DNA of 33,565 nt from Victivallales bacterium (lineage in GTDB: Bacteria > Verrucomicrobiota > Lentisphaeria > Oligosphaerales > Oligosphaeraceae). The position numbers and the translations under genes are program-made. Below are positions 15,088-25,142 of the stretch, in pieces (the stretch's first letter is position 1; each line of letters begins with the position of its first letter). A model generated the notes under the pieces. It was given only the letters and a program-made list of their open reading frames with translations, searched no databases and was not told the DNA's origin. The stretch covers positions 1 through 33,565 of the forward strand of contig JAGCSE010000241.1 of assembly GCA_017964325.1 (NCBI GenBank). Direction: 5' to 3'.

Positions 15088-17208
15088 ATGTCGTTTGAAA
15101 AATTGAAATCCCTGATATCTGAAGCCGCTGAAAAGGCAGACGATGCGGTTGTTGAAAAAAAACCTGAAAGACGTGAGTCGCAGGAAGAAATGGAGCCACG
15201 CAAGCCTGTGACAGTCCAGCAGATGATGCTTGGCATGACGGTAGTGTTAACCGTGCCCGCCAGCGTGCTGATTGTCTTTTTCATCATCCAGTTTTCAATG
15301 ACGATGGGACGGCTGGAGGCGTTGTTGCAAAGTCCATTTCTGGTGATGAGCAGCACGCTGTTATTTGCCGTCATCATCGGTGCGGTGATGTGGGGGCTCA
15401 TGACCATTTACTCTTACTGGACGGATTTCATCACGGCACGATTCAAGGTGTCAAAAATCATTGCGTGGTTGATGGTTGCTCCGATTGCACTGTTAGGGCC
15501 GTTCTACTATTTCGGTTTCACAGGCGTGCTTTCGTACAAACTGAAAATACGTCGTAGCCTCATCATGAGCATCCCTGGCTTTTTGGCTGGCTATGGACTA
15601 TTGATGGAGATTGACCAGATTCTGCTCGGTGAGTTTTCACCAAGCTGGGACCACGCCCTGATGACACCCGTCATTCTTGCCGTATCGTATGTTTCCGGGC
15701 TCGTGACCCTAAAGGAACTTTCGAAAGAAAATTTCAAGAAAAAGACATGGGTGTTGGCGGGAGTGCTTCTGGGCATTTGGATCGTCCTGCATGGCGGGCT
15801 GTGGATTCATACGGCCATTCTTGAACAACGGATCAAGATTTTAGAAACGTTTCTGAAGCCTGCTCATCCCATGGACGCCGCAGGAATGCGATCCGCCTAT
15901 TACCATGACGGGCAGATGGTTGCGACAAAAGACGGCTTGCTCGTGAAAGCCGCCGCCGCCGCAAAGGAGCAACTGGCCAAGGTGGATGAAACAAAATCTT
16001 CCAGCGTGAATGACGGCAAGGAACAGCCCGTGGCGGCGACGGTCGAGCAGAAGGAGGCTCCGCAAAAACAGGTAGACGTTCCCGTCATGCCTGACGCGGC
16101 GTTGCTGTTGGCTTTGGACGAAGGGCAGCCAGACGACAAGACGCAGACGGAACTGGTCGGCTGGCTCTCCGAAAACGAAAAGTATTTCGCGGACATGGAT
16201 TTGGCGACGACTGGAAGCCTGTTCAAGGCGGAAATCGTCGGCGGGCAGGAAACCGACAATCAGAACGAAGAGGTCTTCAAGACGCTGATCGCCTGGATGG
16301 GAATCTACAAGACGCGGATCCATCTGGCGTTGCAGAACAATGTTCCAGAGCAGGCATTGGACTGCCTGAAACGCATGACATGGCTGCGGGACGTCGCGTT
16401 GGACGATCCTTACATCATGGCTTGCGGAACATGCAATTATCTGGAACTGATGCGATTAGGATGCTATCCGGCCATCTTGGCCAGTGGTTTGCTGACGGAT
16501 GCGCAATTGGCGGAACTGGCGATGGAACTGGCTGAAGACGAAGCGAAATGGAACAAACGCGCGGGGCGGGGCGAATGGGCCACGATGGCGTGGTACATGT
16601 CCCATGTGCAGGAAGGCCAGAAGACTGTCGTGACCATAGGCAACGCGGCCGGTGAAATCGTCTTGGGGCTGTTGGGGACTGTTCGGCTGTGGTTGCTGCG
16701 GCGGGATGGCGCATGGATCATGAAATATCTGAACGAGAAGACGGATGCCGCCCGCCCCGCCAACGATTTCACGGAATTGGAGCGCATCAGCGGGATTATG
16801 CCGTCCATTCCAATTTACGTGACATATTCGAAGATGTTGCTGGGAACGCGACATCAGTTCATATCTGCCATCGCCAAGCAGCGTACGGTTCGCGCGGCGA
16901 TCGCCGTGGAACGATACAAGTTGGCGCATGACGGTCACAAGCCGTCGGCGCTGACGGAGCTCGTCCCGCAGTATCTATCTACCGTTCCAATAGATCCGTT
17001 TGACGGGGGTGAACTGAAATACCGCCGCGATGATTTCTTCGACGTGAAGCCGAATCCACAGGAGCCTGAAAAGACGGTCGAACAAATGTGGCGCGGCTAT
17101 CAGATTTATTCCGTCTCAATGGACAAGACCGACAACGAAGGCCGAATCTACGTCAAGAAAGATGACGAAGAACAAGGGGATTTGGGCATTTCCGTACGGG
17201 AGCAATAG
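15088..17208 (+). CDS. Large membrane protein with pseudopilin-like C-terminus, function unknown
   Basis: A 706-residue protein. An N-terminal acidic/basic soluble stretch (1-45) is followed by about six transmembrane helices (about 50-255), then an Ala/Glu-rich linker and a long helical soluble region. The last ~80 residues contain AIAVERYKLAHDGHKPSALT, LVPQYLSTVPIDPFDGG and GYQIYSVSMDKTDN. The YxxxxGxxPxxLxxLVPxYLxxxPxDPFxG signature resembles the C-terminal segment of type II secretion pseudopilin GspG, a module found fused to varied membrane proteins in PVC bacteria. I chose ATG 15088 because GGAG lies 9 nt upstream; ATG 15058 has no ribosome site. Function is unknown; an envelope role is likely. 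Confidence 0.65.
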   Translation: MSFEKLKSLISEAAEKADDAVVEKKPERRESQEEMEPRKPVTVQQMMLGMTVVLTVPASVLIVFFIIQFSMTMGRLEALLQSPFLVMSSTLLFAVIIGAVMWGLMTIYSYWTDFITARFKVSKIIAWLMVAPIALLGPFYYFGFTGVLSYKLKIRRSLIMSIPGFLAGYGLLMEIDQILLGEFSPSWDHALMTPVILAVSYVSGLVTLKELSKENFKKKTWVLAGVLLGIWIVLHGGLWIHTAILEQRIKILETFLKPAHPMDAAGMRSAYYHDGQMVATKDGLLVKAAAAAKEQLAKVDETKSSSVNDGKEQPVAATVEQKEAPQKQVDVPVMPDAALLLALDEGQPDDKTQTELVGWLSENEKYFADMDLATTGSLFKAEIVGGQETDNQNEEVFKTLIAWMGIYKTRIHLALQNNVPEQALDCLKRMTWLRDVALDDPYIMACGTCNYLELMRLGCYPAILASGLLTDAQLAELAMELAEDEAKWNKRAGRGEWATMAWYMSHVQEGQKTVVTIGNAAGEIVLGLLGTVRLWLLRRDGAWIMKYLNEKTDAARPANDFTELERISGIMPSIPIYVTYSKMLLGTRHQFISAIAKQRTVRAAIAVERYKLAHDGHKPSALTELVPQYLSTVPIDPFDGGELKYRRDDFFDVKPNPQEPEKTVEQMWRGYQIYSVSMDKTDNEGRIYVKKDDEEQGDLGISVREQ

Positions 17209-17217
17209 AGTCGTTGT

Positions 17218-17267
17218 AAACTTGAGCAAGTTTTACGCGTTGCACATACGGTCGCACAGAGTGCGGC
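17218..17267. terminator. Candidate weak terminators between convergent genes
   Basis: AACTTGAGCAAGTTTT (17218-17233) forms a small hairpin with a short T run reading rightward after the 706-residue gene. A second stem, arms GTCGCAC and GTGCGGC with loop AGA (17251-17267), follows, with one G-U pair. Neither is a textbook terminator. Confidence 0.35.
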
Positions 17268-17316
17268 TCCTTCTCCAGTCATTTAAAAACTAAAGTATAT
17301 CATCGCTTGCAACGCA

Positions 17317-19830
17317 TTAGACGATTGTTACTGGCGTTTTCTCAAACAACAGGCCGAATACTTCGTCAATCTGCTCGACATAGTGGACAACGAGGCCATC
17401 CCGCACTCGTTCGGGGATTTCCTCGTAGTCCTTTTCGTTGGCCTTCGGCATGATGATGTCATGGACGCCCGCCCGCTTGGCGGCGATGGTCTTCTCCTTG
17501 ATGCCACCGACGGGCAGGACGCGCCCCTTGAGCGTAAGCTCGCCCGTCATGGCCCAGTTCTGCGGCAGCTTCCTTCCCGTTGCAAGCGACAGCATGGCCA
17601 CGGCCATCGTGATGCCAGCAGACGGACCGTCCTTCGGCGTGGCGCCAGCCGGCACCTGGACGTGGATGTTGTTCTCCTTGAAATACTTGTCGGGAATCTT
17701 GAACTGGCCTGCATTGGCCTCCAGCACCGTGCGCGCGATGTGGATGGACTCCTTCATGACATCGCCAAGCTGCCCCGTCAACTGGAGTTCGCCCTTGCCA
17801 GGAACGGCGACGGCTTCGATGTAAAGCGTTGCGCCGCCGAGAGATGTCCATGCAAGTCCCATGGCGACGCCGACTTCGGTGTGTTTCATCAGCTCGTCGT
17901 CGGTAAAGCGCGGCTTGCCGAGATATTTGGAAAGGTTGTCCGGCGTGATGGTGATTTTTTCATCCGCAGGTTGCGTTCCTTCCGCTATTTCCATCGCCGC
18001 CTTGCGCATGATTGCCTTGATGGACTTTTCAAGGGCGCGGACGCCTGCCTCGCGAGCGTAGCTATTGGCGATTTCACGGATCGTGGCCTGTGTGAATGTG
18101 ATGTTCGATTTCTTAAGCCCATGCTTTGGAAGGAGTTTCGGAATAAGATGGCGTTTGGCTATTTCCAATTTTTCTTCGGTAATATAGCCTGAAAGCGTAA
18201 TCAGCTCCATGCGGTCAAGCAAGGGAGACGGAATGGAATCCGTCGTGTTCGCAGTGGCAATGAACATGACCTGCGAAAGGTCGAAGGGGATATCCAGATA
18301 ATGGTCGCGGAAATTGACATTCTGCTCGGGGTCAAGGACTTCCAGAAGCGCAGACGCAGGATCGCCTTGATAGGACTGACCGAGCTTGTCGATTTCGTCC
18401 AGCATGATGACGGGATTCTTGCTGCCGCAAATCTTGACGGCCTCGATGACCTTTCCGGGCAGGGCGCCGACATACGTACGGCGGTGTCCTTTGATTTCCG
18501 CCTCGTCGCGCATGCCGCCCAAAGAGAAGCGGAAGAACTTGCGGCCAAGCGCCTCTGCGATGCTATGGCCAAGCGACGTCTTGCCGACTCCGGGAGGCCC
18601 GACCAGACAGATGATCGAGCCGTCGATTTCGCCTTTAAGTTTGGAGACGCCGATGAATTCCAGAATCCGCTTCTTGACGTCTTCCAGACCATAGTGGTCG
18701 CGGTCCAGAATCCTGCGGGCGACTTTGACATCCAGCCTGTCCTTCGTAAAAACATTCCATGGCATACCTGTCAACCAGTCGAGATAGTTGCGAGCAACCG
18801 TATATTCAGGAGATTGTGGCGTCATCAGGTTGAGTTTGTCTATTTCGTCCTGAATCTTGTCTGCGACTTCATCGGTAATGCTGTCCTTCAGGTCTTCCAA
18901 ACGCTTGATGTAATAGTCTTCGTCCGACTTGCTGTTGCGACCGTAGCCGAGCTGCTCCTTGATGTAGCGCATCTGTTCGCGCAGGACGAATTCGCGTTGC
19001 TGTTTGGAAAGGCGTCCATCGACTTCCCGTGAAATCTCCTCTTTCGCCTTGAGGGCGATGAGCTCCTTCTTGAGCACGAGGAGCACCATCTTGATGCGCG
19101 CTTCGACGTCAAGCTCCTCCAAAACGAACTGTATCTCCAGAGCCGTGGCGGATGTCAGGACGATGGAAAAGTCCGCGAGCTTGGAAAGTTCATTCGGATC
19201 AGCCCGTTCCACAAGTGACTGCATCTCATCTGCATAGGAGGGGTTGAGCTTCAATATTTTGCGCATGATCGCCGTCATGGCCAAGTAGAGGCTCTTTTGA
19301 TGATTTTCAGGGACAGGAATTTCCTCCAGGTATTCGATTTCCCCCATTAGCTTGTCGCCATTGAGATGCACGGAAAGAAGACGGAAGCGTTTGAGGCCTT
19401 GGAAAAGACCATGGATGTTGCCGTCAGGAAGCTCCTCGAAGCGCATGATTCGTGCCGTCGTGCCAACGCTTGTGAGTCGTTTCACTTTCTTGGTAATGCG
19501 TGCTTCTTCTTGTTCGTTTTCATTCTTTTCTTCGCCTTCCTGCTCAGTTTTCCCTGAATTTGGAACATCCTTTTCGCTTAACGTATAGATGAAGCCGATG
19601 AGATGTTCGCCAGCATTGGCCTCACGCAACGTTTCGGCCTGGATGCCAGATGAGAATGGAAGCGGGAACATGAGCCCTGGAAGGACAGGCTTGCTGCCAT
19701 CGACCATTAGATGGATGGTGGCTTTGCCCGTTAACGGAGGCTGGTTGCGCTTTGTCTGGATGGAAGCCGTTTTCTTCCCATTTTTGCTGCCGACTGTTTT
19801 CTTCTTGTTTATTTCCTTCTCTTCAGCCAT
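17317..19830 (-). CDS. lon: ATP-dependent protease Lon
   Basis: An 837-residue Lon with all three domains. The N-terminal substrate-binding domain is preceded by a Lys-rich extension (1-35) and has an acidic insert (EQEGEEKNENEQEEARITKK). The AAA+ module has Walker A GPPGVGKTS, Walker B MLDEIDKLG and the GGMRDEAEIKGHRRTYVGA segment. The Ser-Lys protease domain has KDGPSAG with nucleophile about Ser737 and GGIKEK with about Lys778. It degrades misfolded and regulatory proteins in the cytosol. The start at 19830 has GAGG 10 nt upstream. It is the third gene of a leftward group behind rnr and a membrane protein, which fits stress and quality control. Confidence 0.95.
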   Translation of the reverse strand: MAEEKEINKKKTVGSKNGKKTASIQTKRNQPPLTGKATIHLMVDGSKPVLPGLMFPLPFSSGIQAETLREANAGEHLIGFIYTLSEKDVPNSGKTEQEGEEKNENEQEEARITKKVKRLTSVGTTARIMRFEELPDGNIHGLFQGLKRFRLLSVHLNGDKLMGEIEYLEEIPVPENHQKSLYLAMTAIMRKILKLNPSYADEMQSLVERADPNELSKLADFSIVLTSATALEIQFVLEELDVEARIKMVLLVLKKELIALKAKEEISREVDGRLSKQQREFVLREQMRYIKEQLGYGRNSKSDEDYYIKRLEDLKDSITDEVADKIQDEIDKLNLMTPQSPEYTVARNYLDWLTGMPWNVFTKDRLDVKVARRILDRDHYGLEDVKKRILEFIGVSKLKGEIDGSIICLVGPPGVGKTSLGHSIAEALGRKFFRFSLGGMRDEAEIKGHRRTYVGALPGKVIEAVKICGSKNPVIMLDEIDKLGQSYQGDPASALLEVLDPEQNVNFRDHYLDIPFDLSQVMFIATANTTDSIPSPLLDRMELITLSGYITEEKLEIAKRHLIPKLLPKHGLKKSNITFTQATIREIANSYAREAGVRALEKSIKAIMRKAAMEIAEGTQPADEKITITPDNLSKYLGKPRFTDDELMKHTEVGVAMGLAWTSLGGATLYIEAVAVPGKGELQLTGQLGDVMKESIHIARTVLEANAGQFKIPDKYFKENNIHVQVPAGATPKDGPSAGITMAVAMLSLATGRKLPQNWAMTGELTLKGRVLPVGGIKEKTIAAKRAGVHDIIMPKANEKDYEEIPERVRDGLVVHYVEQIDEVFGLLFEKTPVTIV

Positions 19831-19901
19831 AATGATGAACCTCTTTACCCTTCCCTATCTATGTGAATATTGACAACGAATTCGGATGCTTTCGCGGAAT
19901 G

Positions 19902-20726
19902 TCAGCGGATGTGCCTCATGGGGCCGCCGAACGGCATCTGCGCACGTTGCTTGACAGGCTTAACTTCTTCAAGTGCAAGGACATACCAATTATCGCCCAA
20001 GCCCGCATTGCTGAAACGCTTAATCCTGTTGTTTACCACATGCTCCCAATTTGTCTTCAAGACTTCGTTCTCCGTCTTGTTCTTTCCTTCGTCCAAGACG
20101 ACGACCGCTTCGTCCAGCTTGTTCTCTTTGACGAGTATCCACGAGTAGAGGGCGTAGATGAGCACCGTCTTGTCGCCTTTAAACCGTTTGATTCCTTTAT
20201 GATACATCTTTTCGACCTCCACCAGGTCGCCTTTTTTGTATTTGCGGACCATTTTCATCGCAAGAATGAGAGGGTCCATGACAAGGGCCTTTTCAAGATA
20301 CGGATCCGCCGCGTCGTATTCCTTAATTTGGTAAAGGAGCTGCGCACGGAGCGTGTCGGCCTGTTTTCCCGCAAGGAAATTCCACTTGCGCAAGGGATTG
20401 ACGGCATCGAGCATGTCGATGGCCTCATGGATGCTGGCGGCCTGCTTGGCTTCGATTTTCTCCTGCGTAGTCTTTCCCGCAATACCCTTGTTTTGATACA
20501 TGAGGGCTTCGCGTTTCAATTTTGTCTGGGATTCGACGATTTTGTCCTGTACTTCCTTGAAGATTGCTTCGAGCCTCTTTTTGATCCAGATGTTGAAAGG
20601 CAGCGAGCAGAGGATGAAACCGATGATACCGAATACGCTGCACCAGACCCAGTGGTTGGGCCAATTCAATCCAATGCCAAAACAAACGGCCAGACCGCAG
20701 ATTACGCTTAAAATCAAACTCAGCAC
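19902..20726 (-). CDS. Membrane-anchored helical-repeat (TPR-like) protein with GTG start
   Basis: A 274-residue protein with two N-terminal transmembrane helices (about 2-20 and 28-45, including VWCSVFGIIGFILCSLPFNI), a Lys/Glu-rich coiled segment, then TPR-like helical pairs (SIHEAIDMLDAVNPLRKWN, LLYQIKEYDAADPYLEKALV, VLIYALYSWILVKENKLDEA). I place the start at GTG 20724-20726 because AGGAG lies 8 nt upstream (20735-20739). The longer frame runs back over the rnr end and has no ribosome site. Such proteins are usually scaffolds in envelope or stress complexes; no specific function is assigned. It lies between rnr and lon on the same strand. Confidence 0.65.
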   Translation of the reverse strand: MLSLILSVICGLAVCFGIGLNWPNHWVWCSVFGIIGFILCSLPFNIWIKKRLEAIFKEVQDKIVESQTKLKREALMYQNKGIAGKTTQEKIEAKQAASIHEAIDMLDAVNPLRKWNFLAGKQADTLRAQLLYQIKEYDAADPYLEKALVMDPLILAMKMVRKYKKGDLVEVEKMYHKGIKRFKGDKTVLIYALYSWILVKENKLDEAVVVLDEGKNKTENEVLKTNWEHVVNNRIKRFSNAGLGDNWYVLALEEVKPVKQRAQMPFGGPMRHIR

Positions 20727-20766
20727 GACAATGACTCCTAATTTTTTCAGATATATAACAATGCGT

Positions 20767-20784
20767 GGGACGGACCGCCGTCCC
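20767..20784 (-). terminator. GC-rich hairpin between rnr and the next leftward gene
   Basis: Perfect 7-bp stem GGGACGG/CCGTCCC with a 4-nt loop, 14 bp past the rnr stop. No T run follows, so it may be a transcript-stabilising or pause hairpin rather than a terminator. Confidence 0.35.
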
Positions 20785-20797
20785 GTTCGCATGACGA

Positions 20798-22945
20798 CTA
20801 TTGGACTGGCTTCAGCTCCAACTCTCCCCGGACGGAGTCGATGGAACGGATTCTTACGTACAGCGTGTCGCCGCAACGGTAGCGTTGGCCACCTCCACGA
20901 CGGTTGACGAGTGCGAATGATTTCGGGTCGAACCGCCATTGACCATCGCGGAAGAACTGCCTGTCAATGAACCCTTTAAGACCATATTGAGGCAAATAGA
21001 CGACAAGTCCTGAAGGCGTGGCCTGCATGACAAGTGCCTCATGGAGCTCAGAGGGATTTTCGTCCCGTCGCGAATCAAGATAATGGAGCTTCAGCCTGTC
21101 GGAAGCCGCGAAGCACGCCTGGTCGATGTTCTGTTCGAGCGCATTGACGGTCGTTTCCACCATGAAGGCGAACTGCCCATCTCGTCCAGGCTGGCCAGAA
21201 TCAGCTGCTATAAGCTGTTGATGGACAAATAAATCTGGATATCGGCGAATAGGACTTGTGAAATGGCAATAGACAGGCTTGCCAAGTCCAAAATGCGGCG
21301 AACATTCGGTGCTGTACGCCGCACGCGGCAGGCAGTGCAGGAAATTGAAACACAGCAAATCGTAGAAATGCTGGCCTTTGATCTGCTCAAGAAAATCCAC
21401 AATGTTCTTTCTCGTGCGAAGTTTGGGCTTCTTCTTGCGCGGAACCAACGTCGATGACAAGCCGATAAAATCGTCCAGCATCTTGGCGTCAGGCTCGTCA
21501 TGCACACGATAAAGGCCTAGAATGCCGCGTGATAGCATTTCCTGACCAACGGCTACGTTGGCGAGGAGCATGAACTCCTCCACCAACTGATGGGCGGGGC
21601 TGGGCTCGATGCGGACGATGTCCGTCACTTTTGGCGGATTCCCGCCGCAAAGCACGCGTAGTTCCGCTACTTGCAACGGCAAGAACTCCTCCTCCTCCTG
21701 CCGCCGTCTGCGGATGGTCTGCGAAAGAGCACCGAGCCGTTGTAGCAATTCAGGCACTTTTTCCACAAGATGCGGGACGGCTTCGCCGTCAAGAAAACGC
21801 CCAACATCCTCAAACGTAAGTCGTTGTGTCACACAGATGATACTGTGGACACGTCGTGTCTGGAGAACCTCCCCCGTTTCTTCGTCAACCGTCAGAAGAA
21901 CACTGTGGGCCAGCCGTTTTTCATGTGCGCGGAGGCTGCAAAGATCAGACGAAAGAATGGCGGGAAGCATGGGAATCGTCTTGCCAGGCAGATAGGAAGT
22001 GAACCCGCGTTCGTATGCTTTTTTGTCCAGCGGCGAATCGGGCGTGACATAGCATGCCACATCCGCGATGTGGACGCCGACGACCACTTGACCGGGCTGG
22101 GGGCCTGGCATGCAGGAAAGAGCGTCGTCATAGTCTTTTGCATCGATGGGATCAATGGTGACGAGTGTCAAATCCGTCAAATCCTCCCTCGGCAGGTCGA
22201 TTGGCTGGATGCCCTCCAGCTTCTTTTCGTCCACGATGGTGTAGTTTTTCGGCAGTTCGTATTCTTTGATGACTGCATTCAAGTCACTTGTGACGGAACC
22301 GCTCTTGGCGATGCGTTTGACGATTTCCGCCCACAAGGGCGAACGCGGCGTCCTGCCAGGCACGATGTGTGCTAGAATCCAATCGCCTTCTTTCGCACCT
22401 TTGCATGGGTCGCCCTTCCCTTCCAGAATGACGGGCAGTCTGGCTGGCAGTTCGCGGCGGAGCGGATGGATTTCAAAACCATCGTCACCCATGACCAGAC
22501 AGCCGACAAAATTTTCGTGGGCGCGATTGGTGATTTTGCGGACGAGACCAGCCGGACCGCGCGGATCATCGCGACTCGTGATTTCTATGAGCACTTCATC
22601 CCCCGAAATAGCGCCGCACAGGCTGTTTGGCGGGATGAACACGTCCCCCGAAACGGCGCTACTCTGGGGCGTCACGAAGCCGAACCCTTTGGCGTTGATG
22701 CGGATGATGCCACGGACAAGCGACATCGACTCCCGCGTGACGAAACGACCGCCCTGCCCTTTCACAAGCGAGCCATCGTCCACAAGGGATTTAAACGCCT
22801 CCTTGAAAAAGGCCTCGTCAAGCTGCCCAAGATACTGTCTCACGTCGGTTCGCCTGAAACCTTCTTCAGGCGATGACGAGACAACATCCAAGATTGTCTT
22901 GCGTAGCTTTGCCAAGCCGTTTTGTTGTATGCCGTCGTTTTTCAT
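20798..22945 (-). CDS. rnr: Ribonuclease R
   Basis: A 715-residue exoribonuclease of the RNB family. It has an N-terminal winged-helix (about 15-75), cold-shock-like domains with RGIIRINAKGFGFVTPQ, the RNB catalytic core with TIDPIDAKDYDDALS (metal-binding Asp cluster) and GVHIADVACYV, HCLPRAAYSTE and HFTSPIRRYPDLFVHQQL, and an S1 domain ending SIDSVRGELELKPVQ. RNase R degrades structured RNA 3' to 5' in the cytosol and takes part in rRNA and mRNA quality control. It is shorter than the E. coli enzyme and lacks the long basic tail. ATG 22945 has GGGAGAGG 8 nt upstream. It leads the rnr/membrane-protein/lon group. Confidence 0.95.
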   Translation of the reverse strand: MKNDGIQQNGLAKLRKTILDVVSSSPEEGFRRTDVRQYLGQLDEAFFKEAFKSLVDDGSLVKGQGGRFVTRESMSLVRGIIRINAKGFGFVTPQSSAVSGDVFIPPNSLCGAISGDEVLIEITSRDDPRGPAGLVRKITNRAHENFVGCLVMGDDGFEIHPLRRELPARLPVILEGKGDPCKGAKEGDWILAHIVPGRTPRSPLWAEIVKRIAKSGSVTSDLNAVIKEYELPKNYTIVDEKKLEGIQPIDLPREDLTDLTLVTIDPIDAKDYDDALSCMPGPQPGQVVVGVHIADVACYVTPDSPLDKKAYERGFTSYLPGKTIPMLPAILSSDLCSLRAHEKRLAHSVLLTVDEETGEVLQTRRVHSIICVTQRLTFEDVGRFLDGEAVPHLVEKVPELLQRLGALSQTIRRRRQEEEEFLPLQVAELRVLCGGNPPKVTDIVRIEPSPAHQLVEEFMLLANVAVGQEMLSRGILGLYRVHDEPDAKMLDDFIGLSSTLVPRKKKPKLRTRKNIVDFLEQIKGQHFYDLLCFNFLHCLPRAAYSTECSPHFGLGKPVYCHFTSPIRRYPDLFVHQQLIAADSGQPGRDGQFAFMVETTVNALEQNIDQACFAASDRLKLHYLDSRRDENPSELHEALVMQATPSGLVVYLPQYGLKGFIDRQFFRDGQWRFDPKSFALVNRRGGGQRYRCGDTLYVRIRSIDSVRGELELKPVQ

Positions 22946-23162
22946 TGAATTGACCTCTCCCTGCTCGTTATTGATTTATTACCAAACTAATTAATGTACG
23001 CCATACGCCATTTTTTTCAATCTTTTCCAATGGACCACAAAAGGCGTTTCAGTGTCAAAAAACCAGAAAAGCTGGGGTAGAAGGAACAGATTGCGTGTTG
23101 CAGATTTTTTCTCTTCATGTAAATTTTCTATAAATGGCTAATCAATAGATGGAGCAACAATT

Positions 23163-25142
23163 GTGGATAATCAGCAGGTAAAAACCAAACTGTCGGACTT
23201 TCAGCCTTATCAGAAGGATACGGAAAATGCCCAAATTGTGTCGCTTGACTTTGAAAAAGGTCTGCCGGACGGCATGACGCTACCCAAAGGCTACCAATGC
23301 GGTTGGGGCTTCGGTGAAAACGGCAATGGAGGGTTGATTCTGCAACGGAAGCCCGGAGAGGACTATGTGTTCAGCTCGTTGCCTGTGAATGGTCTGAAGC
23401 AGGGATGCGTCTATCGCTTCAAGGCATCCGTCAAACTGTCGGGCATCCGTTCAAACGATGGGAAGCTATTGGAAGACAAAGATATACAGGTCATTGGACT
23501 GGATTTCCATGACAGTCAGAATAAATACCTTCGTTCCACCTATTTCACGGCGCATGTCAAAAACGGCAAATGCGACTGGACGCACATCGAAGGGACGTTC
23601 ACCATGGATGGCACGAACGCTTTATTGGTGTTCTTCCTGAAGGAGTACAACTGTGAAGCCTGCCAGTGGGACAACATTTCCATCAAATTGGCGAGCAAGG
23701 CCGATGTTGTTATCTATCCTGTTCTGCCTAAAATGCTTAGAGTTGACAATGATGGCATTGTCAAAATGCGTACGGCATTGTTGGACTGCGATCAAGGTGA
23801 AGAGGATTTCGTCCTGTTTGCCCTCCTGCCGGACGGAAGGGAGTTTGACGCGCCGTTGAATGACAGCTTCTCAATATTCCAATTTGGACAGCTTCCCGAA
23901 GGCGTGACAAATGTCCAGTTCAAATTGGGGGACAAAAAGAGCATGAAAATCGTCGCGGAGGCGGAATATCCATTCCAATACACGACTGCGGCGCCACCGG
24001 AAGGCGCGGTGTCGTTGGACGAATCCGGCAGAGTCTCAATTGACGGCAAGCCCTTCTTCCCGTTGGGCATGTTCTGGGAGGACGTCAGCATGATGCAGGC
24101 CGACATTGACCGCATGAAATCCATGGGCGTCAACTGCGTCCTGCCATATCTTTCCTTCCATTTTCGTCTGCCGCAGGAGACCGCTCCCGAAAACACGTCC
24201 ATCTCGGAAATCCGCCGTAGCATGGACATCCTCCATGAAAACGGCATCAAGTTGATTTTCTGCATGTTGGACGTCTATGGCCATCACGGAGACGTAAAGC
24301 GATTCGAAGGCGTCGAAGGAATGGACAACATCATCCGCGTGGTCGTCAATGGCTTGAAAGACCATCCTGCATTGCTTGGATGGTATATTTCAGATGAAAA
24401 TCCGCTGGACGAATTGCCGATGCTTCTCAAGATGCGACTGCTCATCAGCGAACTGGATCCGTTTCATCCAGTCTTCACGCTGACCTACATTCCGCTGCAT
24501 TTCGTCTTTTACGCGCCTACGGGCGATTTGTTCATGTCGGACAAATATCCAATTCGCGACGAAACGACACAATCCATGAAGGATATTCGCATCTGCCTGG
24601 AAACGGCGAATCAAGACGCGCGCATAGGCCTTTGGTGGCTGCCGCAGATTTTCAACTGGGGCATCTATCAATGTCCGCACACAGGCCAGCCATACAGCGA
24701 TACGCGTTATCCGACGGAAGAGGAGATGCGCTCACATAACTTGTTGGCGTTGAACCATCGCGCACGCGCTGTCATCCCATACGCCTACAATTCAATCGCT
24801 ACGCAGGAACGCTACGATCCGGGTTCGAGCAGCCATCGTTGGCCGACGATCGCCAATGTCTTGAGACTGACCAGAGAGTTGGAGCCGTTCTATGTCGCGA
24901 CGACGGAATCTGTTGGGCTTTTCAAGCAGATGGTCGGCGAATCGATTGTCGAAGCGCGTCTGCACACGGCCGACGATTCGAAACAGATTGTCGTCATCAC
25001 ATCGGACGGACCAGGCGATGTGAAAGCGATCATCCATGTCGGCAAGGCTGGCCTGAAATCGCGATTCGGTCATACAAAAGACTTGGGCGACGGAACATAC
25101 GAATTCACTGCCGTGAATACCGCTTCTGATATTCTGGAGTAA
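23163..25142 (+). CDS. Glycoside hydrolase with N-terminal carbohydrate-binding-like domain
   Basis: A 659-residue protein starting at GTG 23163 with GGAG 9 nt upstream. Residues about 1-180 form a CBM4/9-like jelly roll (SLDFEKGLPDGMTLPKGYQC, GCVYRFKASVKLSG, CDWTHIEGTFTMDG). Residues about 190-275 look like a linking beta-domain. From about 285 a TIM-barrel glycosidase of the beta-galactosidase/GH clan A type follows: IDGKPFFPLGMFWEDVS, DRMKSMGVNCVLPYL, GIKLIFCMLDVYGHHG and LLGWYISDENP, where Glu412 is the likely acid/base. No signal peptide is seen. The substrate is unknown. It is divergent from rnr and alone on the plus strand. The family is common in glycan-degrading PVC bacteria. Confidence 0.75.
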   Translation: MDNQQVKTKLSDFQPYQKDTENAQIVSLDFEKGLPDGMTLPKGYQCGWGFGENGNGGLILQRKPGEDYVFSSLPVNGLKQGCVYRFKASVKLSGIRSNDGKLLEDKDIQVIGLDFHDSQNKYLRSTYFTAHVKNGKCDWTHIEGTFTMDGTNALLVFFLKEYNCEACQWDNISIKLASKADVVIYPVLPKMLRVDNDGIVKMRTALLDCDQGEEDFVLFALLPDGREFDAPLNDSFSIFQFGQLPEGVTNVQFKLGDKKSMKIVAEAEYPFQYTTAAPPEGAVSLDESGRVSIDGKPFFPLGMFWEDVSMMQADIDRMKSMGVNCVLPYLSFHFRLPQETAPENTSISEIRRSMDILHENGIKLIFCMLDVYGHHGDVKRFEGVEGMDNIIRVVVNGLKDHPALLGWYISDENPLDELPMLLKMRLLISELDPFHPVFTLTYIPLHFVFYAPTGDLFMSDKYPIRDETTQSMKDIRICLETANQDARIGLWWLPQIFNWGIYQCPHTGQPYSDTRYPTEEEMRSHNLLALNHRARAVIPYAYNSIATQERYDPGSSSHRWPTIANVLRLTRELEPFYVATTESVGLFKQMVGESIVEARLHTADDSKQIVVITSDGPGDVKAIIHVGKAGLKSRFGHTKDLGDGTYEFTAVNTASDILE

